In this document: in pieces, positions 7,461-18,319 of the stretch
Layout of the letters: each line of letters opens with the position of its first letter
Position numbering within the stretch: the stretch's first letter is position 1
Origin: JAOAFZ01 sp964407325
GTDB lineage: Bacteria; Patescibacteriota; Microgenomatia; UBA1406; GWC2-37-13
NCBI GenBank assembly: GCA_964407325.1
Contig: CAYOVA010000008.1
Coordinates: 1-47,777 of the forward strand
Length of the DNA: 47,777 nt
Reading direction: 5' to 3'
Notes under the pieces: model-generated
What the model saw: the letters and a program-made list of their open reading frames with translations, nothing else
Told to the model about the DNA's origin: nothing
Database searches by the model: none
Position numbers and translations under genes: made by a program

Positions 7461-10400
7461 TTATAATGTGTCGTCCTCTCCTCTATTTCTGCCTCTTTTG
7501 CGTTCCCGCTTGGCTCCACTTACAGGCTTGGAGTAACGTTCATACAGGAAATCTACATAGGTTAAGTCAGATTCCCTCGCCAGGCGAGTAAGATAATCTT
7601 TTCTGATAGATTTTTTTACTTTACTTGCTATCGTAACTCCTAAGTCATCTGAAACCTGGTCTTCGATCCTGCTAAACTCTGCTTCTCTTGTTCCAAGTTG
7701 TTGTTGAATTTCAGCTGCTCGTGCTGCAAACTGCTGGCGTATGTGGTCCTTATACGCTTCCTCCGTTAACGGCGTTTCGCTGTTATAGAAATTTAAGACC
7801 ATTTCTCTCGCCTGTTCCGGACTAATATCCAACCCTTCATCAATAAGATCGAGATCCCAATTCCTAAAATTGTCCAGGTCTTGTGTTGGTATGTCATCAA
7901 ATGTAGGAGCCATTGGTCTTACATTTAATGCAGCTTCTTGTTCTGGGGCAGCTGCAACTCCAGCTTCAGGAGTCTGTGCCTGCTCACCGGCTTTTGTACT
8001 TAATCCTTCTAAATAGTCTCTAAGATATCTTCCAAAGTTCTGGTGATCTCCATAAACGAAGAAAAAATCAAGTTCATATCGTTGAATGTCAAAACCTTTG
8101 GGAAAGACAATACCCTCATCTCGTAATGTCTGCTCTGCCTGTCTGTATATTTGCAATGCATAGGGAGGAATTACCCGTTCGTTTGGCATTACCGTATTTT
8201 CCACACTAACAGCGTTAATAAAGTGGTTACGCAACCATTTTGCATAATGAGTTGCAACATCATCCTCTGCCAGGGCAAATCCATTGGGATCTCTTCTAAA
8301 TGCTGTCCGCAATGCAATTCTATCATCAGGATAGGCAAACCCTGCCATGCCCGCTCGCGCTTCTTCCAGTTCCAAAGCCCTCATAATCTTTGGTGAATTA
8401 AAGTCTTGCACATTCTTTTCTATTTCTTCTTGATATTGAGTCTCTGCTCTTTGCAAAAGCAGATACTCTTCATAGGTGTGCTGTGTACTATCATCACGCA
8501 AGTAATGTATGCGCTGCAAGCGACCTTCTCGTGAATCACGTTCAGGAAGTTGAATATTTCTTAACCCGACTCGATTTTCTATTATTTGCATTGCTTCTGC
8601 AGCAGGATCAGAAACCACTCTTCTTTCATATTCTCTGAATGATGTTTGGTCCATTGCCTGGAGTTCATCATCACTAAAGGATGCTATGATTCTAAATTTG
8701 TTGGAGCGCTTTTTCTGGAGTCTCATAGCAGCAATTGCCTGCTCAGCAAATTTACGTTCTATAAAAACAAAGTATGGCTCCAGCCCATTGTGCGACTCGT
8801 TATACTCCTCACGCAGATGTTCTAGTGCTTCTCCTTCTTCAGGGATGGGAAATCCAAGAGCGCGATAACGATCTTCTATGGCATTCATCACAAACTCTTG
8901 TTTACGTCCTGCTTCTTGTTCTTCAGGAGTTTCTGGGGGTGCTGCGGGTGGTGCTTCGGGAGCAGCTGGTTGAGCCGGTTCAACTTCCCGACCTATTGTC
9001 GTTAGATCTGGTTCAGCTGCTGGTGCCCTATGCCTTTGTTCCAAAAACGCTAGGATATTTTCGGGTTGTCCCCCGGATTTGTAGAATTCAAGAATATTAT
9101 GTTGCAAAAGGTCTATATCAAGATCCCATACCCACTCTACAGATCCAATATGCGTAGCCACGCTATTTAAATATTCTGAGGGTATTTGACGGTACTCTTC
9201 ATAAAATGAATCTTCCTCGGTTGATTGTGGAGTCTCTGGTGCTGGTGGGGCTGGTGGTGCCTCTGGCTCCGGTGCTGGAGGTGGTTCTGGTGCTGGTTGT
9301 TGCAACAAATCAAAAGAACTTGGCTGTGCTGGTGCTTCTCCTTGTTCTTGCGCAGGCTCAAGAGATTCATCTTCGGGAGCTGCAGGCGCTTCACTTGTTT
9401 GCGCTATACCTGCTCGTCGAATAAGTTCCCTCAACAATGCCTGCTCATATTCTTCTGTACTTCCTTGGAATTGGCTTCGGAATATACGTAAATCCTCATC
9501 TGGCATAAGAACAGCTTGTCCCATTTCTGTTGCTACTTTCGCTTCCGCTTGCATCAAAGAAGCTTCACGCTCTCTTTGCATATCCGGCTGAGGAGTATCT
9601 GGTGATAAATCCACTTCCTGAAAACCTCCTGAAGGTGGGGCAGGGGGAGGTACTGCAACGGGGGGAGAAGATTCAACGTGAACCGCTTCACCTCCTGTGG
9701 GAACTCCAGATCCAGCTCCGTTCTCAGGTTCCGCAGGGCCAGAATTTGTTGGTGGTTCTTCAGGACTTGGTGCAGCTCCGGTGTCAGTCTCCGGTGCCGG
9801 TCCAGAACCGCTAGGTTCCCCCGGATCAGGTCCCGATCCTGCACCAGCATCTCCACTATCTCCTGATCCTCCGGGATTAGCCTTTTCATCTGCGATTCTA
9901 GCAATCGCATAGTCCGCGAATATTAAATACCTAATCTGGAAAGAAGGAGTATTATTGTAATCAGAGTAGATTTGCTGTAATGTCAGTCCATTGGGTAGGG
10001 TAACTCCGCTTTGCTCGAGAACATCTTCTGCATGTCCCATTTCTCTAATGACCAGGTTTTCAATAATATCCTCTTGTTTTAATCCATAAGCTTTATGAAT
10101 GTAAAACGCCAGGTACGAAGGTCGCGGGTGAGGAAGCCTCCGCCATTCTACATGGAGTGCGTCTTTTTCACTCTCCGTTGCTTCGCTGAGGCCCATCTCC
10201 GCAAGAGTTTCCTCCAAGCGAATTTCCTGGACCCTTAGAAATTTAGGCAGCATCCCTGCCTCAAGCTCGTACAGTTCCTCTGTACGGGCACGTTTTGGTT
10301 TAGTTGCTACTGCTGGCTCAGCATTCGGATCTGCATCCAGTTGCTCGGGCGTTAGCACAATTTGTCGCCGTGCGACTTCTTCAAGGAAACGACGATATCC

Positions 10401-12802
10401 TTTAGTAGAACGATTTCTCCGATCGTAATAGGTACGTAGCTTACCAAGCTGTTCACGATCGGGTAGTGTAATCCCTTCAAGTTCAATAGCTGATGCAACT
10501 TCCCTTTCAATCATGTCATAGCGATCGTGACGTTCCAGTAGTTGCTCTTCCTCTCTGGAAAACGGCCGTACTTCCTCTGGTTCAGCCTCACCTTCTTGAG
10601 CCCTTCGCTGGGCATGAGCTAAAGTACCGTATACTGGTGTATCCAAATCCTGCGTAGGAGCTGCAATTTCAGGCATTTCATGAATGGGTCGATTCTCGTC
10701 TGTACCCGAAATTCTTCTGAATAGCCAATTTTCATAGGATTCCCGATCATAATTTGGATTATTTGCAGTAATAGCTGCACCCGTTTGCGCATCAACCGGC
10801 AACGTATGAGTACCACCTTCAGGCACTTCTTCGGGAGCTTCAACTCCCCTTCCTCGTGCTCGCTCACGGACACGAGCAAGCGGACCTCTTCCTCTCTGCT
10901 CTCTTAATCTCGTTTGTTCAGGTGTTTCAACCGGTCTTTTCCCTCTGGTATTCCAGTATTCTGCACGTAACGCTTCCAGTTCTTCTTGCGTTGGAATAGC
11001 TATTGGATTCGTCATGCCTGCATTCAGCTGCTGTATCTGTGCAACTATCGCGGCCTCCGTTTGCGGAGCTCCACCTACAAATTCATTTCTTTGCGCTTCA
11101 GTTCTTCGCTCGGTTAATTGATCTCGTGTTTCCCGGCTCTGGATAACAACCGCAGTAAGGTTATCACCACTAAACTGCCCATGATTTCGTAATAGATGTT
11201 CTGCCACAGCGTTCGCACCATTTTCCCGGCTGTTTGCAACTTCAGCATCCAGTCCAGCCAGATTTACTTCGCGGAACATTTTGCCAAAAGCAATACGTAC
11301 CTGTTCCTGGCGCAGACGAAGTATCTCGTCGGGTGAAGCATCAATTGAAACTTCTTTTAATGCTTCAGCATATTCCTTATCAATTCGATCTAAAATCTCC
11401 TTTAGTTGCGGTGATATCGGTTCTCCATCATGGAAACCTTCGACGTCAGAGGGTACTCCATCACTAGTAACAATTATTTTTTCTCCTCTGCTTAATCTTC
11501 CTAACTTCTGAATACGGATCTGATCAGCATTTAATCGAGCGACCGATTCCGACAAAACATTGGTGCCCTGCATCTGGAAATACTCCGACGGGCGCCGGGT
11601 AGGATCGGCAACAAGTGCTGTCATAGCAACAGTGGAATCAGTAGACATACACACTACAGTTCCATCAGGACTTTGCTTGTAGACACGGCTATCGCCAATG
11701 GGCAAGGCAAACGTTTCTGTCGGAGTTCGCAGAATAATAGTAAGGGTGGAATTGCTATCCGCTGCATTAAGAGTATTATATATCTGAACTTTACGTGATG
11801 CTTCCATTGCGGCCTGTCTGAGTAAGTCTTCATTAACCGGTGCACCGTCATCTACTAAGTCAACAATGGTTTCCATAACCGCATAGGTGGATAAAGAACT
11901 TGCTGCTTCACCACTTCCCTGCCCTCCCATACCATCGGCAACTATTTCCAGTCCGGAAATAATACCGGCACGGGAATAGGCACGAAGCTGATTTTCAACA
12001 TAGTGCAATTCCTCTGTAAGTTCTGCTTTCCGAGCATTTATTCCTTCTTCGTCGGGGACAACTTCACCATCTTCGGCAAAGGACATATTCGTAAGTACAT
12101 TAAGCAATTGTGATTCTTGAGCTCGTGGTGAAGGATTTGCCGGGTCGAATTCTGCCGACGAAAATCCCGTTGCAAGGGTGTAATAGGCATCCTCATTGTT
12201 GGTTCTATCTGGGTCAACTCCCCGTTCAGACCGGGCGGCAACGGAAATTCCGCTAGCATTGTCGAATTCTGGAGTTCGCAGCAGATTTGCTGAAAGACGG
12301 GTAAATCTTCTCATGCCTCTTCGCAGGACATCTCTTCTTTGGGTTCTTCTCTGAGCACCTGTGATCTTGTCTAATCGCTGTTTCAATTCTCGAGCTGCTC
12401 GCTGTTCCGGTGTAAGTTCTTCCTCTTCTTGCTCCGCATCCGGTTGAGGTGGCTGCTCGCCAGGCTGTGGACGTCGGGCACGAGGTTCGGGAAGACCAGC
12501 CTCTCTGCGTATTCGTTGTAACTGTTCTGATGCGCTTTCAAACATTCTCAAATCATCTGCAAATAACTGAGGACCCTGTGGACGAATTCTTCTTCTATTC
12601 TGCCCCACAATACGTGCAGTTTCGGCAAGTTGATCAGCGTATGTAGCATTTGTTGCAACGCGAAAGCGCTCATGAGTACGGGCAGATCTTTNNNNNNNNN
12701 NNNNNNNNNNNNNNNNNNNNNNNNNNNNNNNNNNNNNNNNNNNNNNNNNNNNNNNNNNNNNNNNNNNNNNNNNNNNNNNNNNNNNNNNNNNTGTTCTGTC
12801 AT
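7461..12802 (-). CDS. Giant PP2C-type Ser/Thr phosphatase with repetitive tail, interrupted by an assembly gap
   Basis: The uninterrupted part (GTG 12608 onward) is 1715 aa, but the frame is open upstream into a 100-N gap. Beyond the gap an ATG at 12802 overlaps the previous stop (TAATG), so the true N-terminus is probably MTE... at 12802. PP2C metal-binding motifs follow in order (numbering from 12608): RTNNEDAYY (135-143), VADGMGGQGSGE (223-234), GDSRVY (305-310), SDG (382-384) and GDN (481-483). The metal-ligand Asp residues appear intact, so it should be an active Mn/Mg-dependent phosphatase. The remaining 1200 aa alternate Pro/Glu/Ala-rich spacers with about eight degenerate helical repeats of some 50-60 aa. 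No membrane segment is visible. It is third in an overlapping operon with a coiled-coil protein. No Ser/Thr kinase is in the window, so the substrate is unknown. Confidence 0.82.
12692..12791. other. Assembly gap (100 N)
   Basis: Exactly 100 undetermined bases, a size commonly used as a placeholder for a gap of unknown length. It separates the start of the PP2C gene (ATG 12802) from its open frame at 12691. Frame continuity across the Ns therefore cannot be judged. Confidence 0.95.
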
Positions 12803-13158
12803 TAGTGTATTTTGTCGGAAATTAAATTCTGAAGTCGTGAACGAATCTGGGAAATCTCTTCCCGTTCATTCTGTTTGCCAGCAAGCATCTCATTGAACAC
12901 ACTTTCAACTTCCTTGTCGACATCTTCCATAAAGGTATCGGTCATCTTTCGTCTTCCACCTTCTACTTCTGTCAGGAATTCGTTGTATACAAATTGAGTT
13001 ACCTTATCCCTAAATTCGTGAAAGGATTGCCAACATGCACGACTAATCAGATATTTCCGCTCTTCCTCATACGTTTCCCAATGAGAGATGAGCTCTTCGC
13101 GAAGCTCCTTTGACATGGGCACGATTTTGATTATTTCAAGGGTAGTAAAGTCTCTCAT
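12802..13158 (-). CDS. 118-aa helical protein of the phosphatase operon
   Basis: Soluble, charged and predicted mostly helical, with heptad-like stretches in the C-terminal half (VESVFNEMLAGKQ onward). No recognised family or catalytic motif. Its ATG overlaps the stop of the 1227-aa coiled-coil gene (ATGA), and its own stop overlaps the start of the phosphatase (TAATG). Such coupling on both sides suggests near-stoichiometric synthesis and probably a complex with one or both large neighbours. The single PMSKEL segment near residue 14 could mark a later start (ATG at Met15). Confidence 0.65.
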   Translation of the reverse strand: MRDFTTLEIIKIVPMSKELREELISHWETYEEERKYLISRACWQSFHEFRDKVTQFVYNEFLTEVEGGRRKMTDTFMEDVDKEVESVFNEMLAGKQNEREEISQIRSRLQNLISDKIH

Positions 13159-16100
13159 GCTGAACCTGTGGCACTCAAATTGGTAATATCTGTGGAACCG
13201 CCTGCGCCACCCCCGGCGAAAGCACTTGAAGTGGGTCTGTTTGCATTGCGGTACTGAATGACTTGCTCAGCAAGCATCTTGGCATAGGCTATATCGTTCT
13301 GCAGCTGCCGGTCATAGACAATACGTGCAGTTAGATCCTCAAGGCCTTCGTCATTCGTGAATATCTCTGCATACATCTTGATAATTTGGTCAAGCCGCAG
13401 TCTATCTTCTGTGGCCTGGGCGGCATCTACCATCCTTCGGAGTGTTTCGTCAGGTGCACCCGGGGCATTCAACAGAGGTTTTCTGTCACCACTCCTGTCT
13501 AGGGTTGCTTTGGTAATGGCGTCGTTCTTTTTGATATCATCGAGTGAAGCAGCACCAGTCATAATCGCAATTTCCTGAACCAGCAAGCGCAGTTCGGTTT
13601 GCCCAGGGGGTGAAAGCGCTTCTATCGCCTCATCCAGAGTAAGACCTTGCTTGAGTCCGTTTTCAAGGGTTCTGATTTCAGCCGGCGTTGCTGCATACAT
13701 TACGCCTCCAAGTAGGGTAACTCCAGATTGAGCAAAGTGATTCGCTTTTTGAAGCTGGTCAAATACCGATGCAAATTGAGTCTGCTTAAGAATCCACTCA
13801 ATAGGAGCGCCATCTGCGAGCGCTTGCAATACATCATCCTGCATCGCCCCGGGGGGTATCATTTGCTCAACGGCAATTTCAAACAGCTCGATGCTTTCGT
13901 TTCTTCTATTTACGGTCACGATCTCCGCCATTTCCTGAACTTTCTTTCGGTCGGTGTACATGGTATTTACCTCAAGAATCTTTGCCTGTGCCGCTTTATG
14001 GGCGGATTCGATGGTCTTGCGGATCTTGGCAGATATGGCAGGGGGATTATATGCCGCATCAGCCATAATATCGGCAAGAGTCTTAGTTGTACCAACTTCA
14101 GCGATAATCGCAGCTCGCGGAGGATCTGCTACCAAACGCACCACTTCATCCCTGAACACAGTGCGGACCTGCTGATACATCTCCTCAACTTCGGTATCGC
14201 TCAAGACCGGTTCACCGTCAAAGTGAACATCATTTAAGTCGTGGGCAATATCGGCGAAAGTTTGACCGCCTGCAACATTCGTTTCGATTGCTTCCTGAAT
14301 ACTTACCTTTCGAGTATTTGTTTGCTCCACATATGCATCCATCTTTGTATTTTCTTCTTTTTGCAGCTCCATCCTCTCTTCGGCAATATCGACAGCCTTC
14401 ACGGCTTCTACCTGACGCATACGCTGTTCGTGGGCAGGAGGTAACAGTCCCAGTTCTCGTGAGCGCACTTTAGTTCGCATATCGTCAAGTAGGAAGTTTA
14501 CGAAATCGCCGTTAACGTGTTCTGGGCCAAACGCCATTCCCCGTGGCAACCCTCTTTCATCAATATAATCGTCAACTACTTTTTCAAAATCCTCAGGGCG
14601 AAGTAACCTAGTTCCACTTTCAAACAACTTACGGCCTTCGGTAGTATCCTGAGTGGAGCGGTCACCAAAAAGAATCTGCATGGTGCGAAGGTAGGTTGTG
14701 TTATAACCGGGGTAAATTGCGGCTGCTGCTTCCAAACGGGTTGCAACTTGAAGACTATCATAGCGCTGATTTACGCGATTCTGGATATTATCATTTGCAG
14801 TGGCTGTCGCAATTTGGTCTCGATACGTACGGAGTGCTTCCAGTTGTCGTTGCTTAAATCGATCCGGCCGGGTAGCCGCTTCGATAATACTTCGTTGCGT
14901 TTTCCGGTCCTCGATTTTTGCCTGAATTTCTTTCTTTAGTTCTTCAGGTTTTTTCGAGGTACTGTATGATTTTGCTTTGAGTTGTGCTTTTATTTTATCC
15001 GCATTCTTGGTTGTTTGCTCCAGAGCTCGCTGTTTAGCGTTGATTTCATCAACAATGGCCTTATACTTGTCGACAAAGGCTTGTCTGACATCTATTTTAT
15101 TCTGTATATCAAGCTGTTCTGTTTTAGCCGTTGCCAAATCACCCTCTGCGTTAGAAATATCAGTTTTATTTGCCGCCATTTCTGCCTGAACTGCTGCTTG
15201 CATTGCTGCAGGTGTTTTTGAAAGCTTTTCACCGAGGTTTTTGGAGTGCTCTCTGAGCGCTGTTACGCGACTGGTAAGTTTGTCTATTTCAATTTGCTTT
15301 CGGGCTTTCTGATCAGACCAATAGCGTATTCCTTCATTTGCGGGATCATAAGGATCCGGATTGTTATATTGGTCAATTCGTGCCATCTCCGTTGCCGGAA
15401 TAGTCGCGCGTAGCTCTTTCAGTCCCTTTTCTTGTTCTTCTTTATCCCCCAGCGCTTTCTCATATTGGTCAACAACGCCAATATCAGCAGTAAGCGCCTG
15501 TTGCTGTTTATCCAGTTCCGTAATTTTGTCCTGTTCTTCCTGGGTAAGTGCTCGTGGTTGTACCTGTCGCTCAAGCACGGTAATCTGATCGTTCAGTGCT
15601 TCCCGATTCAATACTTCCTTGAGCATTTTCCCTACGCGCTCGTCGGTATTATCTTTGATTTGTGTGACAATCTCGTCCATAAAAGCATTTCTGTCTGCTT
15701 CACGGCCGGCAATCATAACCACATTGCCTTCAAACCCGTGCCGGTTAAGAACAATGCGCCGGTTGGAGACTTGAGCGGCATCCACACCTGCCAGTCTATC
15801 CCACATTCCCAGCCTTACCTCCACCACATTAAGCAATTCTCCCCTCGGCTGCACATCATGGTGCGCATAGGCGTTCATTCTGGCATCAATTATTGACTGC
15901 AACTCTTTATCGACTTGTTGTTGCGCACCCGCTGGAATCCGATCACCAGGCTGAACTTGCGATAGTGTTTCTAAACTGTCAAGGTAAGCTTTTTGTACTT
16001 CTGAAAGTTCATGACCGGAAAATCGCCTATCTGGATCATAGGTTGCATTTGAAGGGAAGGTTGTGCCCTGGATAATTCTCCATCTTTTTCTCCCTTCGGC

Positions 16101-16838
16101 GGCTAGTGCGCGATTTTGTTTTATTAGATCATCATGCCACAAAGTGGCAATTGGTGAGGCAAGCCTACGCAAAAACTCGCGCTGTCCAACGTGCCGATCG
16201 CCGGCATATTCCGATTGCCCGTCTCCTCCCGTAGATCGCAGCAATGCCACATGTTCGCGTTCTTCCGCGTTTTCCCGTCGAGGAGTGATATGCCAATCAA
16301 AATGGCTGCGTTCAGCAACACGGGCATAAGCACCTGTTGCAACCTGCAGCGCTTCTTGCTGTGACTCCATAATTTTCAATGCCATCACTTCATACTGGGA
16401 TCCGTTTTCTCCAGCCATTGCCGCCGCAAAAGACTTTGCAATATCTTCCGGACTTGCTGAAGAAATGTTCGCGCTCATCATACGTTCGCGGTAGATTTGT
16501 TCCATAATATCCCGGTAAGCTAACTGCCAGGGTTCTACGGCAGTAGGGCCTGCGTCATCTATTACCTTTACAAGTGCCTGGTACTCACGTGCCATTGCCC
16601 GAGCCATAGTTGCTCGTGTTGAAGATTCAATACTGGGAGGCCATTTTTCCTGAGCTTCGATAGCATCCTTTCGCGGATTTTTTCGCTGCTCTTGCATGCG
16701 AGTTTCCTGTGCAGTTTTGGGAGTTTCTTCCTTTTTTCCGTTTCCCCCAGAATTTCGGCGCATCACATCCATATGATCTACTACCGGAGTAGCTGGTTCC
16801 ATTGAAACGATCTGTGTAGCTGGCGCGGGGGACTCCAT
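13155..16838 (-). CDS. 1227-aa coiled-coil protein, unknown function
   Basis: First gene of the phosphatase operon. A Pro/Ser-rich disordered N-terminus (about 1-60) leads into a helical region, with long coiled-coil heptads at about 420-680 (for example QQQALTADIGVVDQYEKAL). A further helical C-terminal half ends in a Gly/Ala/Ser-rich tail. There is no membrane segment, Walker motif or hinge, so it is not an SMC ATPase. I do not recognise the family. A TATATT box (plus 16848-16853) lies 9 nt before the ATG, making it near leaderless. It diverges from the tail-anchored protein at 16890 across about 50 bp. It may be a cytoplasmic scaffold acted on by the encoded phosphatase; that is inference from context only. 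Confidence 0.72.
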   Translation of the reverse strand: MESPAPATQIVSMEPATPVVDHMDVMRRNSGGNGKKEETPKTAQETRMQEQRKNPRKDAIEAQEKWPPSIESSTRATMARAMAREYQALVKVIDDAGPTAVEPWQLAYRDIMEQIYRERMMSANISSASPEDIAKSFAAAMAGENGSQYEVMALKIMESQQEALQVATGAYARVAERSHFDWHITPRRENAEEREHVALLRSTGGDGQSEYAGDRHVGQREFLRRLASPIATLWHDDLIKQNRALAAEGRKRWRIIQGTTFPSNATYDPDRRFSGHELSEVQKAYLDSLETLSQVQPGDRIPAGAQQQVDKELQSIIDARMNAYAHHDVQPRGELLNVVEVRLGMWDRLAGVDAAQVSNRRIVLNRHGFEGNVVMIAGREADRNAFMDEIVTQIKDNTDERVGKMLKEVLNREALNDQITVLERQVQPRALTQEEQDKITELDKQQQALTADIGVVDQYEKALGDKEEQEKGLKELRATIPATEMARIDQYNNPDPYDPANEGIRYWSDQKARKQIEIDKLTSRVTALREHSKNLGEKLSKTPAAMQAAVQAEMAANKTDISNAEGDLATAKTEQLDIQNKIDVRQAFVDKYKAIVDEINAKQRALEQTTKNADKIKAQLKAKSYSTSKKPEELKKEIQAKIEDRKTQRSIIEAATRPDRFKQRQLEALRTYRDQIATATANDNIQNRVNQRYDSLQVATRLEAAAAIYPGYNTTYLRTMQILFGDRSTQDTTEGRKLFESGTRLLRPEDFEKVVDDYIDERGLPRGMAFGPEHVNGDFVNFLLDDMRTKVRSRELGLLPPAHEQRMRQVEAVKAVDIAEERMELQKEENTKMDAYVEQTNTRKVSIQEAIETNVAGGQTFADIAHDLNDVHFDGEPVLSDTEVEEMYQQVRTVFRDEVVRLVADPPRAAIIAEVGTTKTLADIMADAAYNPPAISAKIRKTIESAHKAAQAKILEVNTMYTDRKKVQEMAEIVTVNRRNESIELFEIAVEQMIPPGAMQDDVLQALADGAPIEWILKQTQFASVFDQLQKANHFAQSGVTLLGGVMYAATPAEIRTLENGLKQGLTLDEAIEALSPPGQTELRLLVQEIAIMTGAASLDDIKKNDAITKATLDRSGDRKPLLNAPGAPDETLRRMVDAAQATEDRLRLDQIIKMYAEIFTNDEGLEDLTARIVYDRQLQNDIAYAKMLAEQVIQYRNANRPTSSAFAGGGAGGSTDITNLSATGSA

Positions 16839-16889
16839 TTAGGTATCAATATAGTTGTTTTTTACTTGTAAATCAAGTAAATTGGAGGA

Positions 16890-18179
16890 ATGGTTGAAAC
16901 CCTTGGTGCAGGATATGAACGAGTTAAACCGGCAAGTACTGAAGCCTCTCTTGAACAGGCGCGTACCATTTCGTTGGCATCGGTTTTGCATCAAGCTGGT
17001 GAAACTACACGTGCGTATGAGGCAGGAATGGATCGTGAACTTACGCCGGAAGAAAATACTCGTGTCTGGTTTAGTCGTATCTCCAATATGGGTGATGGCA
17101 TGTATCCTCATTCAGAAGACAGTGCAACTAACAAATCCATTAATCTCCGCGGCAAGGAAAATGATCTCTACATAGCCCTAACCCCTGATGGAAAAGGCGT
17201 TTACTCCACTGACGCAACTGCTGATATCGATAATACCCATAAAAGAGTACGCATTGATGCAGTGGTTGTTCGTAAAGGTAATCTTGTTTCTGTGCGCACT
17301 GAAGACGGTTCCAATATTACCGTACCGATGTCTGTATTGCAGGAATCATTTTTGTTGACGCATGCGGATTCTTTGGTTACCGATACCATGAGCCCTGCAC
17401 AAAAAGAAATTCTTGGCGCCTATGTAAAAACAAAAAAAGGGATACTGCCTTATACCCCTTCCAATTTTGAACCCCGTGCTATGAAAGAAGCTGCGGGTGA
17501 AACTCCAGCTATTAAAGCTGAATCAGCACGAAAATACGCAAAAAAGATGATGGATGAGGCCGCTACGGCAACTGATATAACCGGTATGGAAGACCGCATA
17601 AAAGAATTGCAGACACTTCATGATCGCTTGGCGGGACAAGAGATTTGCACTGCTGAAGATATGCGGGAACTGATTCGGATAACTACTTCTGAGCAGTTTA
17701 CCCGAATGTCTGTTACCCAAATCGAAACCGACTGGAATGCATCTGACCTGGAGATAAAACGGCTCAAGATGCAAATAGAAACAACAACAGATCCTACTCA
17801 GCGCGCACAACTGGAAGTGCTGCTGCAAAAACAGCAAACCAGACAGAATGAGCTTTCCATGTTAAAGGATCTGCACGTAACAATGGGTGATCAAAAATCA
17901 ATGGATGCAATTACTGGCTTTTTCGAACAGGCGCAAAACGGCGGACTTGATTCAGCAACACTGGGGAGAATTAATACTGCACTTGAAAACGGAAATATGG
18001 ATGATATAGCGAAAGAAGCCCTAGCACAGCTAGAAAAGAATACTACTATGACAGCCACCCAGAAAGAGGAAGTAACAAAGCGCGTGAATGAATTAAAGGA
18101 AAAAGCATTGCTAGTAGGCGGTGGACTGTTGCTTATGCTGCTTTTAATGATGGTTCAGTCAGCTACACAAAACAAGTAA
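16890..18179 (+). CDS. Tail-anchored coiled-coil protein, unknown function
   Basis: 429 aa. The N-terminal half contains a beta-rich stretch (about 90-160, YIALTPDGKGVYSTDA onward). The middle and C-terminal parts are helical with coiled-coil character (about 215-400). The very end has one hydrophobic helix (about 408-424) followed by a short polar tail, the layout of a C-tail-anchored membrane protein. ATG 16890 directly abuts GGAGGA, too close for a normal Shine-Dalgarno. A GTAAAT box (16877-16882) 7 nt upstream, with TTGTTT 16 nt before it, fits leaderless transcription better. It is divergent from the coiled-coil/phosphatase operon and likely functionally linked: it could dock that complex at the membrane. 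No family recognised. Confidence 0.68.
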   Translation: MVETLGAGYERVKPASTEASLEQARTISLASVLHQAGETTRAYEAGMDRELTPEENTRVWFSRISNMGDGMYPHSEDSATNKSINLRGKENDLYIALTPDGKGVYSTDATADIDNTHKRVRIDAVVVRKGNLVSVRTEDGSNITVPMSVLQESFLLTHADSLVTDTMSPAQKEILGAYVKTKKGILPYTPSNFEPRAMKEAAGETPAIKAESARKYAKKMMDEAATATDITGMEDRIKELQTLHDRLAGQEICTAEDMRELIRITTSEQFTRMSVTQIETDWNASDLEIKRLKMQIETTTDPTQRAQLEVLLQKQQTRQNELSMLKDLHVTMGDQKSMDAITGFFEQAQNGGLDSATLGRINTALENGNMDDIAKEALAQLEKNTTMTATQKEEVTKRVNELKEKALLVGGGLLLMLLLMMVQSATQNK

Positions 18180-18203
18180 TCTTCATATAATAGTTACAAT
18201 TTC

Positions 18204-18319
18204 AGCCTCAATCATGCTTGCTTTTTACCTCATTTTATGGTATACTATAGGATAGTAATATTTTTAACTTTGAGGCTAACTTGCACTTTTACATAGCTTT
18301 GTTACCGCAGTTGAGGCTA
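18204..18319 (+). promoter_or_regulatory. Promoter and repeat-bearing leader of the GC-rich gene
   Basis: TTGCTT (18218-18223), 17 nt, TATACT (18241-18246) forms a good promoter, giving a leader of about 160 nt before the ATG at 18414. TTGAGGCTA occurs twice directly (18270-18278 and 18311-18319), with an inverted AGCCTCAA upstream (18204-18211). This could form alternative hairpins or a binding site. The remainder of 18180-18413 holds nothing else I can identify. Confidence 0.5.

Noticed and set aside
12548..12802. ORF running straight through the 100-N gap in an alternative frame
   Set aside because: The N-run is a placeholder of unknown length, so its frame is meaningless. The post-gap part conflicts with the PP2C frame, which reads as real protein.
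13155..16838. SMC-like chromosome protein
   Set aside because: Despite the coiled coils there is no Walker A, Walker B or signature motif and no hinge domain.
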